64,000 bases of DNA from Riptortus pedestris (lineage: Eukaryota; Arthropoda; Insecta; Hemiptera; Alydidae): the NCBI GenBank assembly GCA_019009955.1, contig CM032230.1:22125001-22189000 (forward strand). The letters are read 5' to 3'. The position numbers were made by a program, and so were the translations under genes. Below the pieces are notes generated by a model. It was not told the origin of the DNA and searched no databases. It saw nothing but the letters and a program-made list of their open reading frames with translations. Of the stretch, positions 33,161-44,786 are shown piece by piece. The stretch's first letter is position 1. Each line of letters opens with the position of its first letter.

Positions 33161-34164
33161 GTCCGTCACGCAAGGGCTGCGTTAACTAAGCAGATTACCC
33201 ACGTGAAGTTATACAATAGAGAAATCTTGTTAAATTTTATTTGTTTATTTGGGTTTTAAATACATTTCACAAAATAGAATAATAAAATACTAATAACAGC
33301 AACATAATTCACCTAACCTATAATACTTTATAAAATACACGATTAATAAGGGTTCCCTAACCCCTTGGATGTCCCTAAAGGACATTATAAAAAAGGGGTG
33401 CTAGCACCCAAAAAAAAAAAAAGAGTTCTTTACCTTAACTAACACGTATCTTTTAACAACAAAAAAATATAAAGAAAATAAATAAAACAGAAGAGAACAA
33501 CATTAAAAAAAAGCCTTATACATAGTTGTTTAAAAACCATAAATATAAAACAAATATAAAAACAAAAGACAAAACAAAACATAAACAGTAATGGGAAATC
33601 ATTCGGTTAATTTTAATAAGCTCCAAACGGAAACTACTTCTGAATTGTAAACAAATAGGTCTGCCAATTACTCAGAAATATTCTTCACCAGAAAAAAATA
33701 ACAATTACTGAAATATTTCTGAATATAACATATTAAATTTATTGCAAACTATTTATTATATCTAGTTCTGTAATTTATAATGCATCAGAATATTGTTTAT
33801 CGCATTCATTCAAGTTTTAGTAGTCCAAGAACTAAAGGAGGGGAGGGGGGGGCGATGTTATCAACAGAACGTATTTGCATATATCTTACAAAATAGAATC
33901 TTACACAAGTCTCAAACAATTTCACGAGCCGAAAAGTGACGGAAACGGCCGAACTAGTTTTCCGGGGAAACTCCCGAATAGAATCAACCATAGACGATCT
34001 CATCTCGTCCGCTTTCCGCACACACATCATAAAAATGCAAATATCTCGGTTAATAGTAAAGATAGAGAATAAATGGATCGATGGACATTTGAGGAAATTT
34101 CTCAAAAATCGCTCCTTGAGTAAGACCTTAATAGCCAATTTTCCTTAAGGAAAATCTGCTAAAA
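33157..34164 (-). mobile_element. HLE copy, second of the tandem pair, with insertion
   Basis: Starts AAAAGTCCGTCACGCAAGGG, sharing AAAA with the previous copy, and is identical to it for about 65 bp, including the otherwise rare GCAAGGGCTGCGTTAAC and GATTACCC. After an insertion it continues with Y-module and X-like sequence, loses most of the body and the core, and ends TTTCCTTAAGGAAAATCTGC. Confidence 0.85.
33228..33590. mobile_element. Unclassified insertion, A-rich
   Basis: Interrupts the HLE 3' part. Contains GGGGTGCTAGCACCC (hairpin, about 33396) before an A13 run, then long A-rich sequence. No coding. Family unknown. Confidence 0.4.
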
Positions 34165-35682
34165 AAAGCTAGATTGGATATGAAATCTTATTCGAACATA
34201 AGTGAAATAAAACATATATGTGTGACTCGGCGTTTTTCCGTTTTCTAAACGCTAACCAGAGGTCCGATTTGAGCAGCTAGCGAACTTGATAAAGATCAAT
34301 TTTCAATACAGATACAAGAGATCAGTGAAGAACAAATAATAAATTCAACAGCCAGGACGTCAACATAAATAGATCTTCAGACTTTTAAACTTAACTCCTG
34401 TCGCCCACTAGGTAAGATAGGTACATGTCTAGATTTGTTTTTGTTTTTTTAATCGCATTTTGACAGCAATATTAATACCCATTTCCCTTGCGGGAAATTC
34501 GCGCGCAGCATGGCTGGCTTATGGAAATTATTTTTATGTACGAAATAAAAAAAAACAAATATACTGTTCAAGTATAAGTAAAGCACATTAGACAATCTTA
34601 ATATGCAAATTTTCAAAGAATGTCAAAAATCGAACAACGTATTAAAAAAAAATTTACCATCACATATACAGTGTCCCTTTTAGTTTCTGTTAACTCTTCT
34701 ATTACGAAGGACGTGTTATAATCGCACAGAAAGAAAATATTTCTTACATGATTTATTCTTTCTTATCGGAGAGTATCGAAAACACTATATACATGTATTG
34801 ACAGTCAAAACATAAATAAAATATATTTTTATATTGAAATATCTCACACATTAAAGGGATAGCAGTTCCCCCGAATATAAATGTTTATGTTTAGTGAAGC
34901 GAACAGACAAAAAAATGGCTGTCCTTCCCCTTTGAAGCTAGATCGGTCAACCATAGCATCATCACTTTGTCCCATACATCAAACAGATTCACAAATCTAC
35001 AGTGAAAATGAAAAGGCGTTCGTACTCACCAATCTATAAAATACTATACTGATGAAATTTTGAAAGAGAAAGATATAAATATGTGGGCAAATGTCCATTG
35101 TATTGAATTCACCTTCGGAATTTATGCCTATATATAAACTCATCCCTTTGTTAATAATTAGTACCGGAAGGAATACAGCTTAAGCCTCAGGGATGAAAAA
35201 ATTGAGGGAAAACAAAAACACAACGGCGGAATGGTCATCAAGTAATCCAAGTTCAAGAAGAGAAGATAATGGAACTTGTTCGACTGCTACATGCCATCAG
35301 GTCTAACATTTAAATACCTTAAAGCAAAATCGTAACAGCAAACTAGCTCTGGTCTTCTGTAATAAGCTACTCACTATAAAAAACGACTTCCCCTACGACC
35401 TGGACGAACTACTAAATGAAACAATTCACACACCGACACTTCGTTACAAAAATAAGAACATTTTTACCAAATCGTATAATTCTCAGTCTTCCTATCCCAG
35501 AGAATTATAGTACAAAAGACAGTAATTGGAAAGTTGTTTTTAAAGACTAAATTGCATTTAAAGCTAACATTGATCTACCATTTATCTAATTGGGCGATAT
35601 TTATAGGGGTGTAAATCGCTTGAATGACATAATCAACAAATAAAAAACAAAATAAATCAAAATAACTAATTTCGAATGAATT
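34165..35682. other. Decayed HLE trace, then unique sequence
   Basis: 34240-34510 keeps HLE order (GAGGTCCGATTTGAGCAGCT, TTTCCCTTGCGGGAAAT). 34510-35680 shows no recognisable gene or repeat. A frame near 35480-35640 is broken by several stops and was not assigned. Confidence 0.4.
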
Positions 35683-36172
35683 GAGCTTAAGGGAAATCAG
35701 CTATTGCGGTAGAACTCAACACGAAAACTTGAGGATGTCCATCGATTCTACCGAGAGCATGACAAAACTGAGGTCCATTAAAATTATACACTTGACTGGT
35801 GTTATCACAATTCTAATTTGATCATTACTAAACTGTATATATATGCGTTTCATAAAAAAATAAAGGTAGAATTCGTTAACGGCTGAAATCGAGATAGTGG
35901 GTGGGGCAGTAAGAGGGGGGGGGGAGAAATATTGGTATAAACATTTATTCTCTATCTTCAGTATTAACGGGGATATTTACATTTTTTTAGTTATTGGAAT
36001 TTAGTAAACCCCACTCCCATTCAATAAGCAATTAGCAACAACAATAAGCTGTAATATTATGAAGTATTCTTTATTTGAAGCCCACATACCAAATAATGTT
36101 CTCAGTGAACTTTTACATTTTGAGATAAATTCAAATACCTGACGTACCTAGGAAATCAGCATAGATACCCCA
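35683..36172 (+). mobile_element. HLE copy without TA core
   Basis: Decayed 5' end (GCTTAAGGGAAATCAGCTAT), 5' segment, then TACACTTGACTGGTGTTATC in place of the TA core, body with a G10 tract, shortened Y module; the terminal hairpin is lost. Confidence 0.7.
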
Positions 36173-36182
36173 GTGTTCAAAA

Positions 36183-36183
<1 letters not shown>

Positions 36184-36250
<67 letters not shown>

Positions 36251-36686
36251 TTGCCTGTTACTGCTCTAGCGGTTGCAATTTTTGTTTGATCGTTACCAAA
36301 CTCGATATTTAAACGTTTTTTGTAAGACAGATCAAGTTCGTTGATGGCTGAAATCGGACAAGTGGGAGGGGGGGGGGGTTTAGAGGGGAAGATTTTCGAA
36401 AATACGAAATATCTCTGTTAGTATACTCCGGATCGAAAAATTGTACAGAATCAATCTTATTGCAAATTAAATTTACTATACATATTGTTATATACATTTA
36501 TTCTCTATCTTGAATATTAACCGAGTTATTTGCATTTTTATTTATTGTGGGCCGATAACGGATGACTAGTTTCCCGCCAAAAGCTAGTTCGGCCCTTTGC
36601 CGTAACTGTTCGGCGCTTGTGAAATGTCTCAAATGTAAAACTTAAAGTGGGAAATATGATTAGTTTACGCAGCCGTGACACATTTT
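36184..36686 (+). mobile_element. HLE copy, X module, from core to 3' end
   Basis: GTTCAAAAG and TA core 36184-36243 follow directly on the previous copy; body with a G11 tract (about 36366), X module (GGGCCGATAACGGATGACTA, CGCCAAAAGCTAGTTCGGCC) and a damaged end (TTACGCAGCCGTGACACA). Confidence 0.8.
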
Positions 36687-37254
36687 TTTTTTTACCCTAA
36701 GAGCGTCATTCTTAGTTGGTTACTTCTTCAGAGAAATTGTAGTAGAGGAGCAGAGAGCAAAAAATAACACAATGAGTGAAAGTCACATCTTGAATAAACC
36801 ATTCTTTTCTATCATTCAGTAACCAACACCTAAACAACACATTAATTATTGTCCTATACGCCTTTGAAGGTGTTAGGTAGCTAGTTAAACGGATTTGCAT
36901 GTTTTTAGCCTTCAGTATATTATATCCCCAATTGAAAGTCTAGGATTTCTAATAAGAAACTGCAAATAAATGTTGAGAAGTGAGGGCAATCTGTTTAATT
37001 TACGCAGCACCACCGTGAAGGGTTTTTTTTAAGGAGAAAATGAAGATGACAAAGGTGTTATTAATAAAACTGAACAATGAACTAATAGTTCTCCCAGAGC
37101 GTTGGACAATGGCCAATAGAATAGCTCGGGGAAAGTTTCAGTGCGATTGACGTCGCCTAGCTAAGTCTGTCACTCACTTCCCTCACAAATGAAGGGGAGT
37201 TGGAAAGTAGGATGTTCAGCAGATTTGCCTAGAGGAAAAGAAGCTATTCTGCTA
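36687..37254. other. Unique spacer with an HLE 3'-end scrap
   Basis: TTTAATTTACGCAGCACCAC at about 36996 resembles an HLE 3' end. Otherwise no feature. Confidence 0.4.
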
Positions 37255-37612
37255 CTCATGTACCTATTGACATACCAAAACCATAAGTCACCTATCTCTA
37301 ACAGTTAAAAACCATAAGTCACCTATCTCTAACAGTTAAAAAGTATTACAGGGACTAATAAATAACCCTTTCATTAAACACTATCTTTCCTAGAACTACA
37401 TAATGACACATTAAACTTTTCACATAATGAACCAGCAAATTTTTAATAAACAAATTAAACCTGAGGTCTGATCATTGAAAAGAATAAAAATCATTGTTCT
37501 GACTTTACTATTATTATTATTTATTCCACTTTTGGAGATTGGTTACTTACTCAACATGGCACTGACAATGATGCACTTCATCCGCTCTGTCGCTTCAATA
37601 AAAAATTGTTAC
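37255..37612 (+). repeat. Dispersed ~330-bp repeat, copy A
   Basis: Homologous, in reverse orientation, to 54122-54430: ACCTATCTCTAACAGTTAAA, AAACACTATCTTTC, CATTGTTCTGAC and ATGCACTTCATC...CGCTCTGTCGCTTCAAT are shared in inverted order. It contains a perfect tandem of CCATAAGTCACCTATCTCTA... (32-bp unit, 37281-37343). Ends undefined; probably a short mobile element. The open frame at 37475 is not supported by copy B. Confidence 0.65.
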
Positions 37613-37626
37613 TGTGGATGTGCGGT

Positions 37627-38495
37627 CATTTTAGCAGATTTCGCTAAAGGAAAATCAGCTACTGAAGTCGTACTCATGAAGCCATTTTCGAAAAATGTCT
37701 TCAAAAGTCCATCGATCCAACCCAGGATATGATGAAAATTAAATCAGTTCAGAATTTATCGTTACCAAACTCGATATTTAAACATTTTATGTAAAACTAA
37801 AGATTAAGTTCGTTAACGGCTGAAATCGGACCAGTGGGAGGGGGGGATTTTCGAAAATTTGAAATATCTTCTTTATTATACGTCGGATCGAAAAATTGTA
37901 TTGACCTAATCGTACTGTAAATTTAATTTCTTGTAAATGTAGTCTTATCTCACTTGAGTACCAACCAAGATATTTGTAATTTTTAGTTTTCAGCATTAGC
38001 AGTAAACCTCATCTCATATTAACAATAAGCTGATATTCTGTGTAACGCTTTATTCTAAGCTTAAATGCAAAATCTAATTTTCATTAGACCATTATTATGG
38101 GAAATACAAACGAATTCGCTGTTTAGATTTCACCATCATCTTGCCTCGAAAATGTTTATTTGAACTGTATAGTACTTGATATTAAACTAAACTAATGCTC
38201 ATCTTTTATCAGCAGAAATCGCATCAGGAATATGGGGCGTTTAGAGAGGGGGGGATTTTAACATTTAAAATATCTGCGTTATTATGAGTCGAATGGAAAA
38301 ATGTTACAGAATTAATCTTGTTAATATATTGATGCTCTACAAACCCTGTTGTATATATTTTTTCTTAACTGAAATATTAAGAAAGTAATTAGTATTTTCT
38401 GGTTTTCAGTTAGAACATATGCGGAGATATAACCAATATGTGGGGACCAGCACGAGGGAAACCAGCTTAGTTTACACAGTGACCCACCTTTTTAA
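37627..38495 (+). mobile_element. HLE copy without core, then a second decayed body
   Basis: 5' end ATTTTAGCAGATTTCGCTAA, 5' segment fused at AGAATTTATCGTTACCAAAC (core and its edges deleted), body, shortened Y module to about 38100; then another body (GGGGCGTTTAGAGAGGGGGG) with the end GCTTAGTTTACACAGTGACC. Confidence 0.65.
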
Positions 38496-38776
38496 AGGGT
38501 CTCTTTTCAGGCCAGGTCCATGGGCGTTGGAATAAATGGCGTTATTTATTTCCAAAACTTCCTCACACTACTTATCATCAATCCCGTGGATTTTAATGAT
38601 CACACCAAAATAATGTTTATGATAAAGTCACATGAAGAATGTAAAATAATTAGGTGAAATCAGAGCAACACACTATCCACCGTTTGTTAAACTGAGTTAT
38701 AAAATATTTCTTAGAGGACGTGTATACGCTCTAATAAATCTTAATCATAGGCTGAAATCCCTTTAAACAAGCTAAA
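38496..38776. other. Unique spacer
   Basis: No gene or repeat recognised. Confidence 0.4.
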
Positions 38777-40045
38777 CTAAAAGTCACTCAGGGGGTGTGT
38801 AAACTAAGCAGGATTTCCCACGGACATGGCACTAGTGATCTTAACTCACTACGTACTATGTCTATAAGCTAAAATAGTGCGACCGCTAGAGCGTTAACAG
38901 ACATGTAACTAGCCAAGGTACCCCGGCTTCGCCTTGGAAATCATTTGAGGCTGAATTATGATGGTATTTTTTGGGGGCATTATTATGTACAACATTTTTA
39001 CATTTTCCCGTCTGAATGCTTAGGATTCACTACACCCGAGTCCTGGCTGGGGATATGTTAATAATAAAAGTATTTGTTCTGTACTTAGTTTTACAAAATA
39101 CACAATACTTTTATATTACCCGTTTCCAGTGCATGCATCTTTTTTTATATATAACAATCATAAATTATTGTATTATTCATAATAGAATCGAGTGCACATC
39201 GTTTGTCATGTGCGACTTCGCAAAAAAACAATAAAACAATAGGAAACGAAATAGTAACGATTTTTCATTTCATCGTCCTGTTCGTTTCGTTGATTTCAAT
39301 TTAGTCGTTCCTGTCCTATAACATTGTTGATTCCTTCTATAATTTTTTCAGTATGTCATGTATACCGCAAAAGTGCCTATAACGAAATTTACTTTAAATA
39401 ACAGAGGAAACAACTTTTGTTATATGCATGTTTGGCAAAAAAATAAATAGGATACGAAATATTGTGATCTTATATATCAGACCTCCCTAATAACCCCCCA
39501 CTCCTGTTCGTACCTCGAAATTTTAATATACCTTATAATCAGGGAGATGTTAATACCAAATCACATACAGAGTTTCGCCATAAAAATTCTGACTCCCACA
39601 ATAGTTTTTAGCGTAGAACTCACTTATACTTCGGTATACGACAAAAGTGTATATTACAAAAGTTACTCTACATAACAAAGTAAACAACTTTTTTTATGTC
39701 CATATTTGCCGAAAACCCAATAGGAAAGGAAATATCACTATTTTTAATTTCAGGCTTCCCTTATAACCCCCCCCCACTCCTGTTCGTCTCAGAGAATATA
39801 GCCAGACCTAACCTGTTTTAGTAGTAATATACATACCAAGATTCATAAAATTCTGTTAAGCCGTTTACGATTCTATTAAAGACATACAAACATTCATTTT
39901 TATAAATAAAATTTTGAATGTACCTCGTCTGGGTAGGATAGGTGGACATTTGCAGAAATATTTGGTAAATAACAATGAGCACGACCTCAATAGCTGATAT
40001 TCAACACGAACTCAATAGCTGATATATAAGGGAAATCTACTATAA
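38777..40045 (-). mobile_element. HLE copy split by a second Helitron
   Basis: 3' end remnant AAAAGTCACTCAGGGGGTGT, most of the body deleted, then GCGACCGCTAGAGCGTTAAC just before the Helitron. After it: TTTTGAATGTACCTCGTCTG, GGTAGGATAGGTGGACATTT and the 5' remnant with CAATAGCTGATATTCAACACG partly duplicated. Confidence 0.75.
38909..39900 (-). mobile_element. Non-autonomous canonical Helitron, copy 2
   Basis: On the minus strand it ends GGCGAAGCCGGGGTACCTTG-GCTAG followed by T, as in copy 1 at 11818, and shares internal blocks (TGAGGCTGAATTATGATGG, CCAATAGGAAAGGAAATATC, CACTCCTGTTCGTCTCAGAG). It is shorter and more diverged, with at least three internal repeat units. The TC end on the right is not visible. 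No coding. Confidence 0.65.
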
Positions 40046-40487
40046 GTATAGTCAAGTACATGGATAGGTAGAGCTTGTATTCAAGACGCTATTTGGGTCT
40101 GTTGAGTAAGTGTAGAGGCCTGCCAGGCTAGGCTCCCTATTGAGATCTGGGATTATTTACCCTATGACATAATCCCTGAATTGAGACCTATATATAAACA
40201 CATACATTTAAATCGTTTTCTCTGAAATCGGAAACGGATAGTAAAATAACCAAGTCTTGTATTTAATTATATTAATATGATTTATATAGTCTCATTCAAT
40301 GTAGCATCCCTCCAAATTCTCATTAAAATAAAAAAGGATATTTTATTTCGAAATGTAAATTTCGCAGAGTTAAAATAATAATAATCTGAATACTAACATA
40401 ACAACGGAATTTTTATTTTCATAACTAAGCCAAAAATTAACAAAATCCAAAATTAGACTCAGATGATTTATTTCACATGTCTACACC

Positions 40488-40493
<6 letters not shown>
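40046..40493. other. Unique AT-rich spacer
   Basis: No gene or repeat recognised. Confidence 0.4.
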
Positions 40494-40551
<58 letters not shown>

Positions 40552-41026
40552 TTGTCTGTTACCGTCTATTTGTCTCTAGCGGTTGCAATTTTTGTTTGAT
40601 CGTTACCAAACTCGATATTTAGTAGTTTTCTGTAAAATGAAAGACCAAATTCGTTATCGGCTGAAATCGGACCAGTGGGAGGGGGGAGGTTTAGAGGGAA
40701 TTTTTGAAAAATGGAAATACGGTATCGCCGTTACTATACGGTATCCTCGTTACTATACGTCGGATCAAAAAATTGTACAGAATCAATATTATTGCAAATT
40801 AAATTAACTATAAATATTGTTATATACATGTATTCTCTATCTTGAATATTAACAAAGATATTTGCATTTTTATTAAATCTGGGCGGCTTACGGACGAGAG
40901 TGACTTTCCCGCCACAAGCTAGTTAGGCCGTTTCCTTGATTGCTCGGTTCTCGTAAAAATTTCTCTATTGTAAAACGTCCCGTGGGAAATCTGCTTAGTT
41001 TACGCAGCCCCTGCATGACGGACTTT
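40494..41026 (+). mobile_element. HLE copy, X module, from core to 3' end
   Basis: TA core 40494-40547, TTTGTCTGTTACCGTCTATT, body with G-rich tract (GGGAGGGGGGAGGTTTAGAG), X module and a good 3' end (GCAGCCCCTGCATGACGGAC). 5' segment absent. Confidence 0.85.
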
Positions 41027-41091
41027 ATTACTCAGAATAATGGAGAAATTTCAATTATTCGGACTTCTAACCTCTTATTTTACATTATATA

Positions 41092-41092
<1 letters not shown>

Positions 41093-41130
<38 letters not shown>

Positions 41131-41256
41131 CTGTTAACACAATTATATTTCTTTGATCTTTAACAAATTCGATATTTAAACGTATTATGTAAAATGACAG
41201 GTGAGAGGTGTATAATTCCGAAAAATTGAAATTTCTCCGTTATTATGGTGTGTATT

Positions 41257-41333
<77 letters not shown>

Positions 41334-41402
41334 TTGAGTAAAAATTTTGAAAATCGCGCCATGGGTACGAGCCGCAATAGCTGATTTCCCCTAAGGGAAA
41401 TA
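41093..41402. mobile_element. HLE composite: plus-strand body joined to minus-strand 5' end
   Basis: TA (41097-41128) and body fragments on plus (TTTGATCTTTAACAAATTCG, GGTGAGAGGTGTATAATTCC), then (TA)n-(GA)n 41259-41330, then a minus-strand 5' segment (GACATTTGAGTAAAAATTTT) ending TTTCCCCTAAGGGAAAT. Orientation switches at the microsatellite. Confidence 0.65.
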
Positions 41403-42187
41403 TATATATAAATAATTTAACACCAGAAGATTTTGCCTTTTAAACTTCTTTATGAATGAAATAAGTAGGATTATAAAACTTTCTCATTAGAATATACTTA
41501 ATTAATTTTTATTAGTAAAACTAAGCTTTGGAAAATTGATATACACAATTAGCAATCAATTAACACATCAAATGACCGAATTATAAGCATACACGCAACA
41601 ATTTATTAATATGGGCCGTAGTCATAAAAGTAAAAGCAACAGAATAAGGACCGGTATAAATTGATAATTTCTTTTATATCAACTGCCACAAAAGTACCTT
41701 CAAAAAGTACGAACTAACTTTGTATTTTATTTCCTATAATTTCAACCCTAATTAACAATTACACATAAGAGAAATATTTAGCCTTAAATGACTGATTTAG
41801 GCATTCAGTTAAAGGTGAAAATTCTTCTACTTCAGAAAACCTCTTTGTGAGTTTTTGTACATTTTCAATAAAAAAAAAAATATCAGCACGGTACTTGATT
41901 TTAATTATTAACACCCACACCCCCGTGATTTGTATATTAATTTTATTTTCCTAAAGACTCAGTATACGTTTCCGTTACAGAAAAATTTGGCTTTGGATTC
42001 TGTTTGTACGTACTCTTTCCACGCACAGATGACTGGTCCAATTTTGATAGAATAAACGATGTATTAAAAAGCAAAAACCTCTAGTGAAGTAGTCAACTAA
42101 ATGGAGAACCAACTGAATAATCGGAAATGCATAATTGTCAGAAGTCATATATAAGAAAAGAAACTATCTCTTATTACGGATATTTAT
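41403..42187. other. Unique AT-rich spacer
   Basis: No gene, RNA or repeat recognised. Confidence 0.4.
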
Positions 42188-42659
42188 TAAAAAGTCCGTC
42201 CCGCAGGGGATGCACAAACTAAGCATATTTCTCACGAGAAGTCTTACAATAGAGAAATATGTCTACTGCTAACACTTAACACCACCGTGAGTAAATACAA
42301 ACGGTAATAAGAAATCTTTCAGTTAATTCTCCTAACGGAAACAGCTTCTGAATATTATACAATCAAATGTGCCAACCACTCAGAGCTGAACAGATGGGTA
42401 GACATATTCTTCACTAGAAAGAAAAATAATTAATTACTGATGTATATCTGAATATAACATATTAACGTTATTGCAAACTATCTAATAAATCTAGTACTGC
42501 AGTTTATAATGAATCAGATTAATTTACATATATATTACATTATTTTGAACGGACCTTATTTTCATCATCTCCTGGGTAGGATAAATGGCCATTTGAAGAA
42601 ATTTCTTGTCAAGAATACGACCTCAACAGCTGATTTCCCTTGAGGGAAATCTGCTAAAA
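42188..42659 (-). mobile_element. HLE deletion derivative with both ends
   Basis: 3' end AAAAAGTCCGTCCCGCAGGG with Y module to ATGAATCAGATTAATTTACA, then a jump to a short TA stretch and GTTTTGAACGG-like 5' segment, ending TTTCCCTTGAGGGAAATCTG. The whole body is missing; 472 bp. A MITE-like form that still has both presumed cis ends. Confidence 0.8.
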
Positions 42660-43147
42660 CATACTTATCACGTACTGTGGTTACAATTATGGTATAATTA
42701 TATTTATTAATTCTGTCAATAGTATACTCGGCTATGTATGTGAAATCAAGAAAGCATTAAATATATCGGAAAACGGGCTCATTAGGTAATTGCACATGAG
42801 AATTTATTTCAAGAAAACAATCTATAGCATATATAGACAACGTTGTGATCAACGCTGTTAAATACAACAACTTATTCAGACGTAGTTTAGCCTCAAAAAA
42901 GAATTATTTAGTCACACTGTTTAACCTCAAACAACACATAAAAATTAATGAGCTAACCAGCCAATAACTGATCTTTTTCAAAAGAAACACAGCATTACAA
43001 ACATTATTTGAAATGTTAAAGGATCAATACTTCGAATTGAAGCAAAACTTTACGGGTCATATACAATACTTCCAACAACTTCAAATTGTAAGAAAAAGAG
43101 GAAAGGGATCTAAAAAAATATTCACACGAGTAGAATATTTAGTGTTG
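42660..43147. other. Unique spacer
   Basis: No gene or repeat recognised; the open frame at 43013 runs into the next HLE and shows no domain. Confidence 0.4.
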
Positions 43148-43905
43148 AATTTCAACGATTTCCGTGAAGGAGAAATCAGCTATTGGGTCGTGACGCGATT
43201 TTTAAAATACTCTTGTCAAATGCCATCGATTCAACCCAGGATATGAAGAAAATGAGGACCGTTCAAAACTGTATGTGTACGTATGTATAAGGTCTCTGCA
43301 AAACAATATTTGGTATTTATGCTTTGAATAAAGTGGTTTATTATACAAGAGTATTGCTTATATAACACGAGTAGAAGTGAGGGTTTACTGAAGGTTGAAA
43401 ACTGATAAATGCAAATATCTCCGTTAATATTCAAGGTAGTCAATGTATACTTTTATTTATAGTAAACTTAATTTGTAATAAGATTCATTCCAGAAACTTT
43501 TTCGATCCGACTTACAGTAACGGAGATATTTCGGATTTTCAAATTTCTCCTCTAAACCCCCCACACTCTCTGGCCCGATTTCAACCGTTAACGAACTTGA
43601 TCTTTCTTTCTGCATGAAACGACTGAATATCGAGTTTAGGAACGATCCAACAAAACTTGCGACCACTAGAGCGGTAACAGGCAGATATATACATATATTA
43701 CCTAAACTGTATATTTAAACGTTTTACGTAAAACAAAAGCTCACGGTTGTTAACGGCTGAAAGCCGACAGACATGTTGGAGGGGGAAAATTTGAAAAATC
43801 TTAATATCTCCGTTATTATAAATCGGACAAAAATATTGTATAGAACCAATCTTATTGCAAATATAACATTCTATAAATGTTGATACATACATTTTTTTTT
43901 ACAAT
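43148..43905. mobile_element. HLE mosaic with two orientation switches
   Basis: 43148-43275: plus-strand 5' segment (GATTTCCGTGAAGGAGAAAT, GAAAATGAGGACCGTTCAAA). 43285-43700: minus-strand body (CAATATTTGGTATTTATGC to CCACTAGAGCGGTAACAGGC). 43700-43905: plus-strand body. The joints lie at short TA or TG tracts that mark the usual core position. Confidence 0.7.
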
Positions 43906-43964
43906 GTCGATTATTTTACAATATCTATCCCCCGCAGAAAAACAAAATCAGCAATCCAGCCAGC

Positions 43965-44465
43965 ATAGGTCATTAGGCAAATTTCCCTCCTGAAGTTTTA
44001 ACAAAAAATAAATCTACAAACTGGTAATGCAAAATAAATTGAATAAATACAAACTGTAAAAAGAAATTTTTCAGACAATTTTAATACCCTCCCAACGGGA
44101 AGCGTCTGAAATGTAAACAAACAGGTCTGCCAACCACTCGCCTCAAAGAAAATTCTGAAATAAATAATAATATAACATTTTAATTCAAAACTATTGTTTA
44201 GCATAAGTAGAATCGCTAAGTTTGCTGAAGGCTCAAAACTGAAAACCACAAATATCTCCGTTAATATTCAAGGTAAAGAAGAAATGTATAAAATAATATT
44301 TACAGTACATTTAATATGCATTAAGATTGGTCCAATACACTTTTTCGATATGACGTATAGTTACGGAGATATTTGGAATTTTCAATATTCTCCTCCTCTA
44401 ATCCCCCACTGGTCCGATTTTAGCCGTTAACGAACTTGATCTTTTATTTTTCATGAAACGACTGA

Positions 44466-44499
<34 letters not shown>

Positions 44500-44632
44500 T
44501 ATACAGTTTTGAACGGACCTCATTTTCGTCATCTACTAGGTAGGATCAATGGACATTTGCAGAAAAATTTCAAAAATCGCGTCATGAGCACGACCTCAAT
44601 AGCTGATTTCCCTTAAGGAAAATCTGATAAAA
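43965..44632 (-). mobile_element. HLE copy, Y variant, with altered 3' end
   Basis: Left edge CATTAGGCAAATTTCCCTCC as in the copy at 24903; Y module, body, (TA)n 44466-44500, 5' segment and TTTCCCTTAAGGAAAATCTG. The two copies form a sub-lineage that lost the hairpin. Confidence 0.8.
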
Positions 44633-44786
44633 ATTATTAGTAAAACTACTGCTTAAGAAGAAGGCAAATGAAAGGTTCGGACTATTCAAACCATATATTC
44701 TACTTAGTAGAAAGTATTCTCTCTCATACGTAGATTAATATAGGGCAAATATAATGAAATATATACTGTGGTAAAAAGATAGATAT

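Noticed and set aside
35460..35640. Decayed exon reading LPIPENYSTKDSNWKVVFKD.
   Set aside because: Stops follow within a few codons, no family is recognised, and a random frame in AT-rich DNA can look like this.
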